Below are positions 44,552-55,294 of a DNA stretch of 64,000 bases, in pieces. Origin of the DNA: Bacteroidetes bacterium 47-18 (GTDB lineage: Bacteria; Bacteroidota; Bacteroidia; Chitinophagales; Chitinophagaceae). Location of the stretch: the NCBI GenBank assembly GCA_001897155.1, contig MKSF01000013.1, positions 310,001 to 374,000 on the forward strand, written 5' to 3'. Below the pieces are notes generated by a model. The model had not been told where the DNA came from and did no database searches. It was given only the letters and a program-made list of their open reading frames with translations. The first letter of the stretch is position 1. Each line of letters begins with the position of its first letter. A program made the translations under genes and the position numbers.

Positions 44552-45724
44552 CTACCGGAACACCTCCCTGGCGGCAGCCATGACCGTTGCCGCGGGAATG
44601 CCCTGGATATCGGCCTTTACCGGCTCGAATTTGAATTGCTGCCGCTCCGTATAGACCTGCCAGTGCGCTTTGAACCGCTCCGGGTACACCACCCTGACAT
44701 CCGGGAAAAGATCAGCGCTGAAGGTCGTAAAACGATAAGGGTTTTCCCCGCTGGTAATGATCACGGTGGGGATGCCCGATGCCATACCCACATGGTAGGC
44801 CATGGAATTATTGCTGACCAGCAGGTCCAGCTGCTGAATAAGTGATATGGTATCAGGCAGCGCGAGTGTTCCCGCCCGGGAGACCACCTGCCCGTCACCG
44901 GCGAATCCTTCCAGTATTGCTGCCGCGCTGTCCGTATCATCCGGACCGCCCAGTATCAGAATGGTATGCGCGGGGTACTGCCGGCGCAGCATAGCTGCCA
45001 GGCCTTTCCAGCCCTCATTGCTCCATCTCCTGCTTACGGCATTGGCGCCTATGAACAGCCCGATGGATGAAGGCTGCTGCCCGGAGCTCAGCTTCGGAAG
45101 GTAGGGCTTTTTAATATCCACCAGCTTACTGGTAATGATCTCTGCCGCCAGCCGGTTGCCCTCAAATTCATATATATTGCGGGGAATGTTTACAAGGGAG
45201 GTATAGAGACCCCGCGACAGGGGCAGCAGTTCCGGCACCTCATATAATTGTCCCACACCTGTATTATTAACTGCACCTGCGGCCATCACACAAAGGTCGT
45301 CCAGCAGCACATTACGGCTGACCGACGGCGCTATCACTTCCGTAAATCCGAGATCCGCCAGCCGCTGCCATAAGGCATGCCTGTAAGCCGGGTCTTTAAA
45401 ATACTGCTTTTTATCTACCCAGATGGGCGTGATGTCATGAATGGCGTCCACGGCCTCGAACAGGCCTTTCCAGGCCATATTGCCCAGCAGGAAGAGCTTC
45501 CGGTGCGGGTACATAGCGCTGTAGTAGGGCAGCATATTCCGGAACAGCACATAATCGCCGATATCATCCAGGCGTATGATCAGCAGGTTGTCTTCGCCGC
45601 CGGGCTCCGGCCGCTGTATATGAGCGGCTATCCAGGATTTGTCCTCCGCAAAAGTGGCGGTGACAGCCTGCAGGCGTTTCCTGCTTTTTATTTTCCGTAA
45701 TAATAAGGACAATTTATACATCAT
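44552..45724 (-). CDS. Glycosyltransferase family 9 (heptosyltransferase-like)
   Basis: The 390-residue protein has the GT9/GT-B layout: N-terminal NLLIIRLDDIGDYVLFRNML (about 42-61, with the Asp of the catalytic region), a middle SIGLFIGANAVSRRWSNEGW, and a C-terminal LDLLVSNNSMAYHVGMASGIPTV-type nucleotide-sugar site (quoted in part: NNSMAYHVGMASGIP). Members transfer heptose or related sugars to LPS core. It is the last gene of the operon metH-methyltransferase-PAP2-GT9. Together with PAP2 it suggests envelope lipid/LPS work. Confidence 0.88.
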   Translation of the reverse strand: MMYKLSLLLRKIKSRKRLQAVTATFAEDKSWIAAHIQRPEPGGEDNLLIIRLDDIGDYVLFRNMLPYYSAMYPHRKLFLLGNMAWKGLFEAVDAIHDITPIWVDKKQYFKDPAYRHALWQRLADLGFTEVIAPSVSRNVLLDDLCVMAAGAVNNTGVGQLYEVPELLPLSRGLYTSLVNIPRNIYEFEGNRLAAEIITSKLVDIKKPYLPKLSSGQQPSSIGLFIGANAVSRRWSNEGWKGLAAMLRRQYPAHTILILGGPDDTDSAAAILEGFAGDGQVVSRAGTLALPDTISLIQQLDLLVSNNSMAYHVGMASGIPTVIITSGENPYRFTTFSADLFPDVRVVYPERFKAHWQVYTERQQFKFEPVKADIQGIPAATVMAAAREVFR

Positions 45725-45754
45725 AGGCCGCAGAACAGATAGTAAAAATTACGG

Positions 45755-46378
45755 TTAGATAAACAGCTCCTCTTCCTGCTGCCCCATAGGAGGCGCGTTC
45801 CTTCTCCTGATAGGCAGGCGGAGCTTAACGTATTTATTGAACAGGACACCCATCAGGATCCCGATACAGGCGCCATACAATGCACCGCCGATGACATCCA
45901 TAGGATAATGTACGCCGACATATACCTGTGAATAGGCCACCGATCCGGCCCATAAAAGACAGAGGAACCATACCAGCACGTTGCGCTGCCCCAGCGTAAC
46001 GATGATAAAGAGCGACATCGCAAAATGATTGGCCGCATGGTTGGAAGGAAAGGAATAGCCGCTGCCGCACTGCACAAGATTACGTACAATGTCCGAAAAA
46101 AGCTCATCATTGCAGGGCCGCACCCTGGCAAATAAAGGCTTAAATATCTTGGCCGCCGTAAAATCCGAGATACCGAAAGTGATGAGGTAAAAAGCGCACC
46201 AGTAGAATCCCCGCTTACCGTAGTTGATGATCGTAAAGAACAGCAGGAACAGGTATAAAGGCGCCCAGAACAGGGGGTTCCTCAGCAGGGGGGCCAATAT
46301 ATCCATTACCGGGTGTATCCATTCCAGGTGCACACTAAAAAACCATAAATAATCCCACTCTTGTAATTGTTCCAGCAT
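45755..46378 (-). CDS. PAP2 family membrane phosphatase
   Basis: The 207-residue protein has about five to six membrane helices and all three PAP2 motifs: K-x6-RP (KPLFARVRP), PSNHA (GYSFPSNHAANHF) and SQVYVGVHYPMDVIGG, with the catalytic His in the last. It dephosphorylates lipid phosphates such as undecaprenyl pyrophosphate or phosphatidate; which is unknown. Its start lies 1 bp after the stop of the methyltransferase gene and its own stop is 30 bp before GT9, so it is inside an operon. Confidence 0.92.
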   Translation of the reverse strand: MLEQLQEWDYLWFFSVHLEWIHPVMDILAPLLRNPLFWAPLYLFLLFFTIINYGKRGFYWCAFYLITFGISDFTAAKIFKPLFARVRPCNDELFSDIVRNLVQCGSGYSFPSNHAANHFAMSLFIIVTLGQRNVLVWFLCLLWAGSVAYSQVYVGVHYPMDVIGGALYGACIGILMGVLFNKYVKLRLPIRRRNAPPMGQQEEELFI

Positions 46379-46379
46379 A

Positions 46380-47123
46380 CTATTTCCTGAATATCATGAT
46401 CAGCCTGGGTGAATGCTCCCGGTCAAAACTGCTCAACCGGTAATCACCGAATATATTTTCAAGTTGTAAACCTGCTTTTTCGAATAAAAGTTTAAAACGC
46501 TCCACGCTCACGTCCGATACCCGCTCCTCAAAATGCAGGGGCGGCGCATTGCCGTCCCTTACCACGATCTCCTTTACGATCTTGCCTTCGCTGACATATC
46601 TTTTAATATCAAAGATAATATTCCCCTTGATTATTTGCTCTTCCGCAACGAGTTTGTTTTTGACATACACGTTATTAAAATAATCTATCACGAGGAGACC
46701 GCCTTTTTTCAGGCCGTTGGACAGGGACCGGGCCGCGTTCAGGTGGTCACGGTAGGTATTGAAATAGCCGAAGCTGGTAAAGAAATTAAATATGGCGTCA
46801 AAATAGTTCACATGCATCGGGGCACGCATATCGTGCTCGTAGAACGAAACCCTGTCGCCTGCAAACTGCTCCTGCGCCTTTTGTATACGGGCGGCGGAAA
46901 GATCGAACCCTATTACCTTTGCCACATACTTGGACAGTTGATAGGCGTACCTGCCCTCACCGCAGGCCATATCGGCCACAATGCTGTCCCCCGGCAGGCG
47001 GAGGTATTCCATCAGGCTATCTACAAACTGGGCAGCCTCTGCTTCATCCCGGTGGGCGTACAAAACCGGGTAATACGGGGAGTCAAACCAATTGCTGAAC
47101 CATTCTTGCTGTTGCGTTTCCAT
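46380..47123 (-). CDS. Class I SAM-dependent methyltransferase
   Basis: The 247-residue protein has the Rossmann methyltransferase motifs VADMACGEGRYAYQLS (motif I, about 44-59), VIGFDLSAARIQKA, and FDAIFNFFTSFGYF (motif IV). The substrate is unknown; a C-terminal LERIFGDY-like segment (LENIFGDYRLSSFD) occurs in small-molecule methyltransferases. It starts 33 bp after metH and abuts PAP2, so it is part of the metH operon. Regeneration of SAM by methionine synthase upstream could support it, but the link is inference. Confidence 0.9.
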   Translation of the reverse strand: METQQQEWFSNWFDSPYYPVLYAHRDEAEAAQFVDSLMEYLRLPGDSIVADMACGEGRYAYQLSKYVAKVIGFDLSAARIQKAQEQFAGDRVSFYEHDMRAPMHVNYFDAIFNFFTSFGYFNTYRDHLNAARSLSNGLKKGGLLVIDYFNNVYVKNKLVAEEQIIKGNIIFDIKRYVSEGKIVKEIVVRDGNAPPLHFEERVSDVSVERFKLLFEKAGLQLENIFGDYRLSSFDREHSPRLIMIFRK

Positions 47124-47156
47124 ACATTCTAATACTTTGCGTGTGCTGTAAGCCTG

Positions 47157-49853
<2,697 letters not shown>

Positions 49854-50049
49854 TTTTTAAACATTTGTAAAGCCGGGCATACTGGCTGCCCCGGTCGCTA
49901 TAATAAACAGTCCCGGTCTTTCCGTACCGGGTTGAAATAAAACGATAAAATTAATCCTTTTTCCGATATAAATGATAACAGCAGGTCACCTTCACCTGAA
50001 AGACCACGGAATTCCAGTACCTTTGCCGGGTCAACCGCCCAGGCTTTTT

Positions 50050-50451
50050 ATGAACTTCATCAAAAAATACTTCACTACCGCGCCCTTTATCCTGCCCGTT
50101 GCAGGCTTGTTCCTGTTCCTTATGACCTTTTTCGAGATCCTGAACTTCTGGACGGACGGGGTGATGTACGGTACCGGCTATATGCTGCGCCCGCTGCTGG
50201 CCATTATATATACCGTTTGCTGGACAGGAGCCGTTTACCTGAAAAAATGGGGCATGTACGGGTTTGTTGCGGTGACGGCCGTCAGCTGGGCGGGCGCGCT
50301 GCTCTTTGCCGACAATGATATTTCCCGGGATACGCTTACGCTCTGGCAGCAGCCGATCCCCCTGAATATCATATTTTCCGTTCTCCTGCTGGTATTCTTT
50401 AAGAAATTCCACATCAATAACAATATCTTATCAGACCGGGAAGAGCCTTAA
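50050..50451 (+). CDS. Small membrane protein, unknown function
   Basis: From ATG 50050 the protein has 133 residues with four hydrophobic segments (about 9-28, 40-55, 58-75 and 103-120) and a polar C-terminus. I chose MNFIKKYFTT because the preceding 26 in-frame residues are Pro/His-rich and unlike a protein start. No family was recognised. It is divergent from metH and precedes rpmE2. Confidence 0.6.
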   Translation: MNFIKKYFTTAPFILPVAGLFLFLMTFFEILNFWTDGVMYGTGYMLRPLLAIIYTVCWTGAVYLKKWGMYGFVAVTAVSWAGALLFADNDISRDTLTLWQQPIPLNIIFSVLLLVFFKKFHINNNILSDREEP

Positions 50452-50486
50452 ACCGAAAAAACATTTTTTTATATAAAATATCTTTA

Positions 50487-50494
50487 TAACTTTG
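50487..50494 (+). promoter_or_regulatory. TAnnTTTG -7 box of rpmE2
   Basis: TAACTTTG fits the Bacteroidota -7 consensus and lies 53 bp before the rpmE2 start. The leader contains a short hairpin GCATG-N8-CATGC (50513-50530), which could be part of autoregulation, as seen for L31 leaders in other phyla (inference). Confidence 0.55.
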
Positions 50495-50547
50495 CAGACT
50501 CATTTAATTACGCATGCTTAGAACCATGCACTAAACGTATATATTTT

Positions 50548-50796
50548 ATGAAAAAAGGAATTCACCCGGAAAACTACCGCTTCGTGGTATTCAAGGACAT
50601 GTCCAACGAGCACATGTTCCTGACCAAATCTACTGCTCATTCCAGAGAAACTATCACCTGGGAAGACGGTAACGAATACCCGTTGATCAAAGTTGAGATC
50701 TCCAACACATCTCACCCGTTCTACACAGGTAAATCTGTATTTGTAGATACAGCAGGCCGTATCGAGAAGTTCAACAAACGTTACGCCAAAAAATAA
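50548..50796 (+). CDS. rpmE2: 50S ribosomal protein L31 type B
   Basis: The 82-residue protein starts [19 protein letters not shown] and lacks the CxxC zinc motif, so it is the type B (zinc-independent) L31. The C-terminus [20 protein letters not shown] is typical. It sits at the head of a run rpmE2-rpmI-rplT-rplS, with 147 bp to rpmI. Codon use is strongly biased, as expected for ribosomal genes. Confidence 0.97.
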   Translation: MKKGIHPENYRFVVFKDMSNEHMFLTKSTAHSRETITWEDGNEYPLIKVEISNTSHPFYTGKSVFVDTAGRIEKFNKRYAKK

Positions 50797-50943
50797 TCTT
50801 GCGGAATTCCACCCCCATGCACCATCCAACACTTTGGTAATAAGCAGAAAGGGTCCAGACAAGATTCGCGGTTGTCTTGACAACGCATTATTTCATTCAC
50901 AAACAGGCCGGTCAAGCGGGCCTACATTAAAAAAGAAAGTGTT

Positions 50944-51141
50944 ATGCCTAAAGTAAAAACTCATTCAAGGGCTAAAAAAACGTTTAAGGTTACAGGGAAC
51001 GGAAAGATCCGTCGTTTTCAGGCGTTCAAAAGCCACTTATTAACCAAGAAATCCACCAAGCGCAAGCGCAGCTTACGCGGCAGCGTGGAAGTGCACTCTG
51101 CAAACTTACCCCTGGTAAAACGCATGCTGAGATTAAGATAA
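50944..51141 (+). CDS. rpmI: 50S ribosomal protein L35
   Basis: The 65-residue protein [20 protein letters not shown] is a normal L35, ending VKRMLRLR. It is followed by rplT after 96 bp, the usual pair. The usual upstream gene infC is not present; the L31 gene occupies that place. The 147-bp leader before rpmI holds a short hairpin AGACAA-N8-TTGTCT (about 50858-50879) that might be regulatory. Confidence 0.97.
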   Translation: MPKVKTHSRAKKTFKVTGNGKIRRFQAFKSHLLTKKSTKRKRSLRGSVEVHSANLPLVKRMLRLR

Positions 51142-51237
51142 TACCGGCGGATAGATAGTTAAGCCGATACTGTCTCCGGGAAAGTTTACTTTCCCACCTA
51201 AACAACATTTAATAACATATTTAATTAACATAAGAAT

Positions 51238-51582
51238 ATGCCACGTTCAGTAAATGCCGTTGCATCACGTGCAAGAAGGAAAAAGGTCCTTAACCAAACC
51301 AAAGGTTTCTACGGCAAACGTAAAAACGTATATACAGTAGCTAAAAACGTTCTGGAGAAAGGTCTGGGCTACAAATTTGTAGGCCGTAAATTGAAGAAAC
51401 GCGACTACCGCACTTTATGGATCGCCCGTATCAATGCGGCAGTACGTGAGGAGGGTCTGAGCTACTCCGTTTTCATGCACAGGTTGAATGAAAAAGGTAT
51501 CGACCTCAACAGAAAAGTTTTAGCTGATTTAGCTATGAACGAGCCTGAAAGCTTCAAAAAATTAGTGGCTCAGGTTAAATAA
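51238..51582 (+). CDS. rplT: 50S ribosomal protein L20
   Basis: The 114-residue protein starts [20 protein letters not shown] and contains the L20 motif [14 protein letters not shown] and [14 protein letters not shown]. It assembles early in 50S biogenesis and in other bacteria represses its own operon. The gene is 96 bp after rpmI and 51 bp before rplS. Confidence 0.98.
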   Translation: MPRSVNAVASRARRKKVLNQTKGFYGKRKNVYTVAKNVLEKGLGYKFVGRKLKKRDYRTLWIARINAAVREEGLSYSVFMHRLNEKGIDLNRKVLADLAMNEPESFKKLVAQVK

Positions 51583-51633
51583 TTTTTATAAAACCTATTT
51601 ACTTGTTTTAAGTAATTTAAAAAAGATATTACA

Positions 51634-51990
51634 ATGGAAGCAATTGCTTTTATCCACGAACAATTCAGCTCTGTAAAAGAAATGCCGTCCTTCAAAGCCG
51701 GTGACAACGTTACAGTGAACTACAAAATCGTTGAAGGTACCAAAGAGCGTGTACAGTCGTTCAAAGGCGACGTTATCAAACGCCAGGGCCAGGGTGCTAC
51801 CCAGACTTTCACTGTTCGTAAAATTTCTGACGGTGTAGGCGTAGAAAGGGTATTCCCCCTGTACTCCCCGCATATCGAATCTATCGTCGTTAACAAACGC
51901 GGTCTGGTTCGTCGTGCCAAATTATATTACCTGCGTGAGCGCTTCGGTAAAGCAGCACGTATCAAAGAGAAAAAAATGGCTTCTAAATAA
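51634..51990 (+). CDS. rplS: 50S ribosomal protein L19
   Basis: The 118-residue protein has the L19 signatures [20 protein letters not shown] and [19 protein letters not shown], followed by a basic C-terminus [20 protein letters not shown]. It is placed at the 30S-50S interface. In many genomes rplS lies near trmD; here it follows rplT with 51 bp, a less common arrangement. A strong terminator follows. Confidence 0.98.
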   Translation: MEAIAFIHEQFSSVKEMPSFKAGDNVTVNYKIVEGTKERVQSFKGDVIKRQGQGATQTFTVRKISDGVGVERVFPLYSPHIESIVVNKRGLVRRAKLYYLRERFGKAARIKEKKMASK

Positions 51991-52004
51991 TTCACGTTTT
52001 CTCA

Positions 52005-52048
52005 TAAATCAAAGAGCCTCCGGTGATGTCCGGAGGCTCTTTGATTTA
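52005..52048 (+). terminator. Strong intrinsic terminator after rplS
   Basis: A perfect 19-bp stem (52005-52023 with 52030-52048; GC-rich core AGAGCCTCCGG) with a 6-nt loop sits 15 bp after the rplS stop. The 3' arm ends in CTCTTTGATTTA, giving a T-rich side. Confidence 0.88.
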
Positions 52049-52135
52049 ATATCCCCTCCTCTTGCTTCTGCATAGCCATCATCAGCGGCTTTATTTTTTC
52101 GTACGGGATTTATTTGAATATCCAATCTAAAAATT

Positions 52136-52143
52136 TAAATTTG
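52136..52143 (+). promoter_or_regulatory. TAnnTTTG -7 box of the acyl-CoA dehydrogenase gene
   Basis: TAAATTTG, with a TTTG about 19 bp upstream (near 52114) as -33 candidate, lies 33 bp before the start codon. It is one of the best promoter matches in the window. Confidence 0.6.
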
Positions 52144-52175
52144 CTTCCGTATTTTCAAAAGCTATATTTTACAAT

Positions 52176-53315
52176 ATGAATTTTCAATTAACAGAAGAGC
52201 AGATTGCAGTAAGAGACGCCGCGCGTCATTTTGCGCAAACAGAATTATTACCGGGTGTAATAGAGCGCGACGATCAGCAGAAATTCCCTGCAGAACAGAT
52301 CAAAAAACTCGGGGAACTGGGCTTTTTGGGTATGATGGTAGACCCTAAGTACGGCGGTTCCGGTATGGATGCAGTTTCTTATGTTCTGGCTATGGAAGAG
52401 ATCTCCAAAGTAGATGCTTCCGCTTCTGTGGTAATGTCCGTAAACAACTCCCTGGTATGCTGGGGACTGGAAACTTACGGCAATGAAGAACAAAAACAAA
52501 AATACCTCGTTCCCCTGGCATCCGGGCAGTGCATAGGCGCTTTCCTCCTGTCTGAGCCGGAAGCAGGTTCCGATGCAACTTCCCAGCGTACTACCGCTGA
52601 AGATAAAGGCGACCACTACGTGCTGAACGGTATCAAGAACTGGATCACCAACGGTTCCAGCGCTACCTATTACCTGGTAATTGCCCAGACGGATATTGCC
52701 AAGAAGCACAAAGGCATCAATGCCTTTATCGTACATAAGGATTGGCCGGGCGTAACCGTAGGCGCTAAAGAGAACAAAATGGGTATCCGTGGCAGTGACA
52801 CGCACTCCATCTCTTTCCAGGACGTGAAAGTCCCTAAAGAGAACAGGATCGGTGAGGACGGCTTCGGCTTTACCTTTGCTATGAAAACACTGGCAGGCGG
52901 CCGTATCGGTATCGCCTCACAGGCCCTGGGTATCGCAAGCGGCGCCCTGGAGCTGGCCATCAAATATTCCAAAGAGCGTAAAGCCTTCGGCACTGAGATC
53001 ATGAACCACCAGGCCATCGCCTTTAAAATGGCTGAAATGGCTACTGCCGTTGAAGCAGCCCGCCTGCTGTGCCTGAAATCCGCCTGGGAAAAAGACCAGC
53101 ATATAGATTATACCGTTTCCGGTTCTATCGCCAAGCTGTACGCCTCCGAGATCGCGCAATGGGTCACCAACGAAGCGGTTCAGATACATGGCGGATACGG
53201 CTATGTGAAGGAATTCCACGTGGAGCGCCTGATGCGTGACGCCAAGATCACCCAGATCTATGAAGGTACTTCCGAAGTTCAGAAGATCGTTATCAGCCGC
53301 AGCCTGCTGAAATAA
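52176..53315 (+). CDS. Short-chain acyl-CoA dehydrogenase (butyryl-CoA dehydrogenase-like)
   Basis: The 379-residue flavoprotein starts MNFQLTEEQIAVRDAARHFA and has the family motifs FLLSEPEAGSDATSQRTTAE, GIKNWITNG and the catalytic Glu in DAKITQIYEGTSEVQKIV. The GGYGYVKEFHVERLMRDAK segment is typical of butyryl/short-chain enzymes. It oxidises acyl-CoA to enoyl-CoA, passing electrons to ETF in beta-oxidation or branched-chain amino-acid breakdown. It is a single gene with its own promoter and is followed by interspersed element copy 3. Confidence 0.94.
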   Translation: MNFQLTEEQIAVRDAARHFAQTELLPGVIERDDQQKFPAEQIKKLGELGFLGMMVDPKYGGSGMDAVSYVLAMEEISKVDASASVVMSVNNSLVCWGLETYGNEEQKQKYLVPLASGQCIGAFLLSEPEAGSDATSQRTTAEDKGDHYVLNGIKNWITNGSSATYYLVIAQTDIAKKHKGINAFIVHKDWPGVTVGAKENKMGIRGSDTHSISFQDVKVPKENRIGEDGFGFTFAMKTLAGGRIGIASQALGIASGALELAIKYSKERKAFGTEIMNHQAIAFKMAEMATAVEAARLLCLKSAWEKDQHIDYTVSGSIAKLYASEIAQWVTNEAVQIHGGYGYVKEFHVERLMRDAKITQIYEGTSEVQKIVISRSLLK

Positions 53316-53319
53316 TTAT

Positions 53320-53420
53320 CTTGTCGTGTCACATTGAGCCTGTCGAAATGTGACCTGTATACATAAACAACCCTGTCATATGGAGCTAAGTCGAAATATG
53401 GACAGGGTTGTTTGCTTTTC
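53320..53420. repeat. Interspersed element, copy 3
   Basis: The copy begins with the tail of a unit (CTTGTCGTG, 53320-53328) and one full unit TCACATTGAGCCTGTCG extended by AAATGTGA (53329-53353). A 13-bp hairpin (AAACAACCCTGTC, 53365-53377, with 53401-53413) and tail TGCTTTTCAGG follow. It begins 5 bp after the acyl-CoA dehydrogenase stop and likely terminates it. The downstream YhcG-type gene has a different base composition. Confidence 0.75.
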
Positions 53421-53521
53421 AGGCAGCTCCTTTTCATCGTCTATTTTTTCCTCTACGGGATGAAAATCTCTCCGGGAAACCTGCTTATACCACTTATTTA
53501 TAATTTCTATATTACTTTGTT

Positions 53522-53529
53522 TAAATTTG
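53522..53529 (+). promoter_or_regulatory. TAnnTTTG -7 box upstream of the YhcG-type nuclease gene
   Basis: TAAATTTG lies 60 bp before the start codon. A second TTTG-containing box is found just upstream (TACTTTG), so the exact promoter is uncertain. Confidence 0.45.
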
Positions 53530-53588
53530 AAGTGCTGAGCATTTAATAACAACCGGTCCAAAGAATGATATAGAAATATTTAATAAAA

Positions 53589-54608
53589 ATGCTGATCAAC
53601 CCATCCATTATACCAGATATCAAAGCCATCATTGCCCGGACAAAGGACAAGACAATACGTACCATTGATCATCAGCGAACACTGATGTACTGGCATATTG
53701 GCAAAAGAATTTTTGAAGAGGAACAAGATGGCAAAGACAGGGCAGATTACGGTACATATCTCATAAAATACCTTTCAGAACAATTACAGCCTGAATTTGG
53801 AAGTGGTTTTTCTTCCAGACAACTGAACTGGTATAGGCAGTTTTACCGCACTTTTCCAATTGTGTCTGCACTGCGGACACAATTGAGCTGGACACAGTAT
53901 AAGATGCTTCTAAGTGTTGATAATGAGGACAAAAGAGAATTTTATATAGCCGAGACCATAAAAAATAATTGGACTTCCCGGCAATTAGAACGACAGCTAT
54001 ACAGTAATCTGTACGAACGACTTTTATTGAGCAATGACAAAGAAAGTGTTTTGGCGGTTGCTAGAAACGAAAAGCAACCCTCTGATGCAAAAGAAATCAT
54101 TAAAGACCCAATGCTTTTAGAATTCCTAGGGTTAAAAAGAGAAGCATCTTACTATGAAAGGGATTTGGAAAATGCCATTATCACACACTTACAGGATTTT
54201 TTATTGGAGCTGGGTAATGGATTTTCATTTGTAGCCAGACAAAAAAGAATACATCTGGACGGTGATGAGTTCTTTGCGGACCTGGTTTTCTATAACCGGC
54301 TATTGCAATGCTTTGTAATTATTGAAATCAAAACCCATAAACTAACGCACCAGGATATCGGGCAGTTGCAGATGTATGTTAACTATTATGACCGCATAGA
54401 AAAGCTCCCTCACGAAAACCCCACCATCGGCATTTTGCTTTGTGCCAAAAAAAACGATACAGTAGTAAAATTCACATTACCGGAGGGACAAAAACAAATT
54501 ATCGCAAGCCAATACGAATTGTATTTACCCACAGAAAAGCAATTGCTGGAGGAAGTAAAAAAGGAGCTGGAAAGCTTTGAAGAAAAGAATGAACAACCGG
54601 GCTCTTAA
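53589..54608 (+). CDS. PDDEXK nuclease domain protein, YhcG (DUF1016) family
   Basis: The 339-residue protein has an N-terminal DUF1016 helical domain (about 10-150, with RTLMYWHIGKRIFEEEQ and LRTQLSWTQYKMLLSV). A C-terminal PD-(D/E)XK fold follows (about 185-330) with likely catalytic D231 (FFADLVFYNR) and E246-x-K248 (VIIEIKTHK). Members are predicted nucleases, often in defence or mobile contexts. The gene is visibly AT-richer than its neighbours and lies directly after interspersed element copy 3, consistent with horizontal acquisition. The motifs are intact, so it is probably active. Confidence 0.9.
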   Translation: MLINPSIIPDIKAIIARTKDKTIRTIDHQRTLMYWHIGKRIFEEEQDGKDRADYGTYLIKYLSEQLQPEFGSGFSSRQLNWYRQFYRTFPIVSALRTQLSWTQYKMLLSVDNEDKREFYIAETIKNNWTSRQLERQLYSNLYERLLLSNDKESVLAVARNEKQPSDAKEIIKDPMLLEFLGLKREASYYERDLENAIITHLQDFLLELGNGFSFVARQKRIHLDGDEFFADLVFYNRLLQCFVIIEIKTHKLTHQDIGQLQMYVNYYDRIEKLPHENPTIGILLCAKKNDTVVKFTLPEGQKQIIASQYELYLPTEKQLLEEVKKELESFEEKNEQPGS

Positions 54609-54754
54609 TATTTGCAGCACATCCAACATCAGGCGGGCTTTAGCCAGCTCCTTGATCTTACACTGTATTTGCAATCGCCTGCCTTTAAAAAAAATTTACA
54701 GACCTTCCAACCTTACAACCCAGCCGACACTCTTTATAGTTAAAATACGACCGG

Positions 54755-55270
54755 ATGATAGATTTACGGATAATAGAAGCCTGCAAAAAACAGGAAAGGC
54801 GCGCACAGCGGGTCGTATATGACTTTCTATTACCCAGGCTGTACCATACCTGCAAAAGGTATATAGATAATGACACGGATGCTGAGGATGTGCTGGCTGA
54901 AATTTTTGTCATCATATACACGAAGATACACCAGCTTGAAGCGCCGGAGGCCCTGGTAGCATGGTCCAGGAAAATAGCGGTCCGCCATTGTATGGCTTAC
55001 CTGAAAAGGCACACTCGCTTTGACGAGCTAACGGAGCAGCACCACGCGGTATCACCGGCATTACAGCCTTCGCACGAGAAAGACCTGCACCAGCTGGTAG
55101 GCTACTTACCTGCCGGCAGCAAGCTGGTCTTTAACCTGGCCGTGGTGGAAGGCTATTCCCATAAAGAAATAGCGGACCTCCTGCAGATATCCGAAGGCAC
55201 TTCCAAATCCCAATTGCACTATGCCAAGCACAAGCTGAAAACGTGGCTGGAAAAATTTTATACCGGCTAA
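54755..55270 (+). CDS. ECF-type RNA polymerase sigma factor
   Basis: The 171-residue protein has sigma region 2 (about 20-65: YDFLLPRLYHTCKRY, TDAEDVLAEIFVIIYTKIH) and region 4 (about 112-165: LPAGSKLVFNLAVVEGYSHK, EIADLLQISEGTSKSQLHYA). Region 3 is absent, as in ECF sigma factors. The plus-strand gene is followed after 24 bp by a membrane protein in the position of an anti-sigma factor. Together they should form a signal-response unit controlling unknown genes. The start MIDLRIIEACKKQERRAQ is at the usual distance from region 2. Confidence 0.93.
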   Translation: MIDLRIIEACKKQERRAQRVVYDFLLPRLYHTCKRYIDNDTDAEDVLAEIFVIIYTKIHQLEAPEALVAWSRKIAVRHCMAYLKRHTRFDELTEQHHAVSPALQPSHEKDLHQLVGYLPAGSKLVFNLAVVEGYSHKEIADLLQISEGTSKSQLHYAKHKLKTWLEKFYTG

Positions 55271-55294
55271 AGCCGGAACTATTAAAAAAGAAAG

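Noticed and set aside
49854-49971. Possible cobalamin or SAM riboswitch before metH
   Set aside because: The 118-bp leader is too short for a cobalamin riboswitch and shows no conserved B12-box or SAM-type core.
54577-54822. 81-codon frame between the YhcG-type and sigma genes
   Set aside because: It overlaps the ends of both genes in another frame and has no recognisable sequence.
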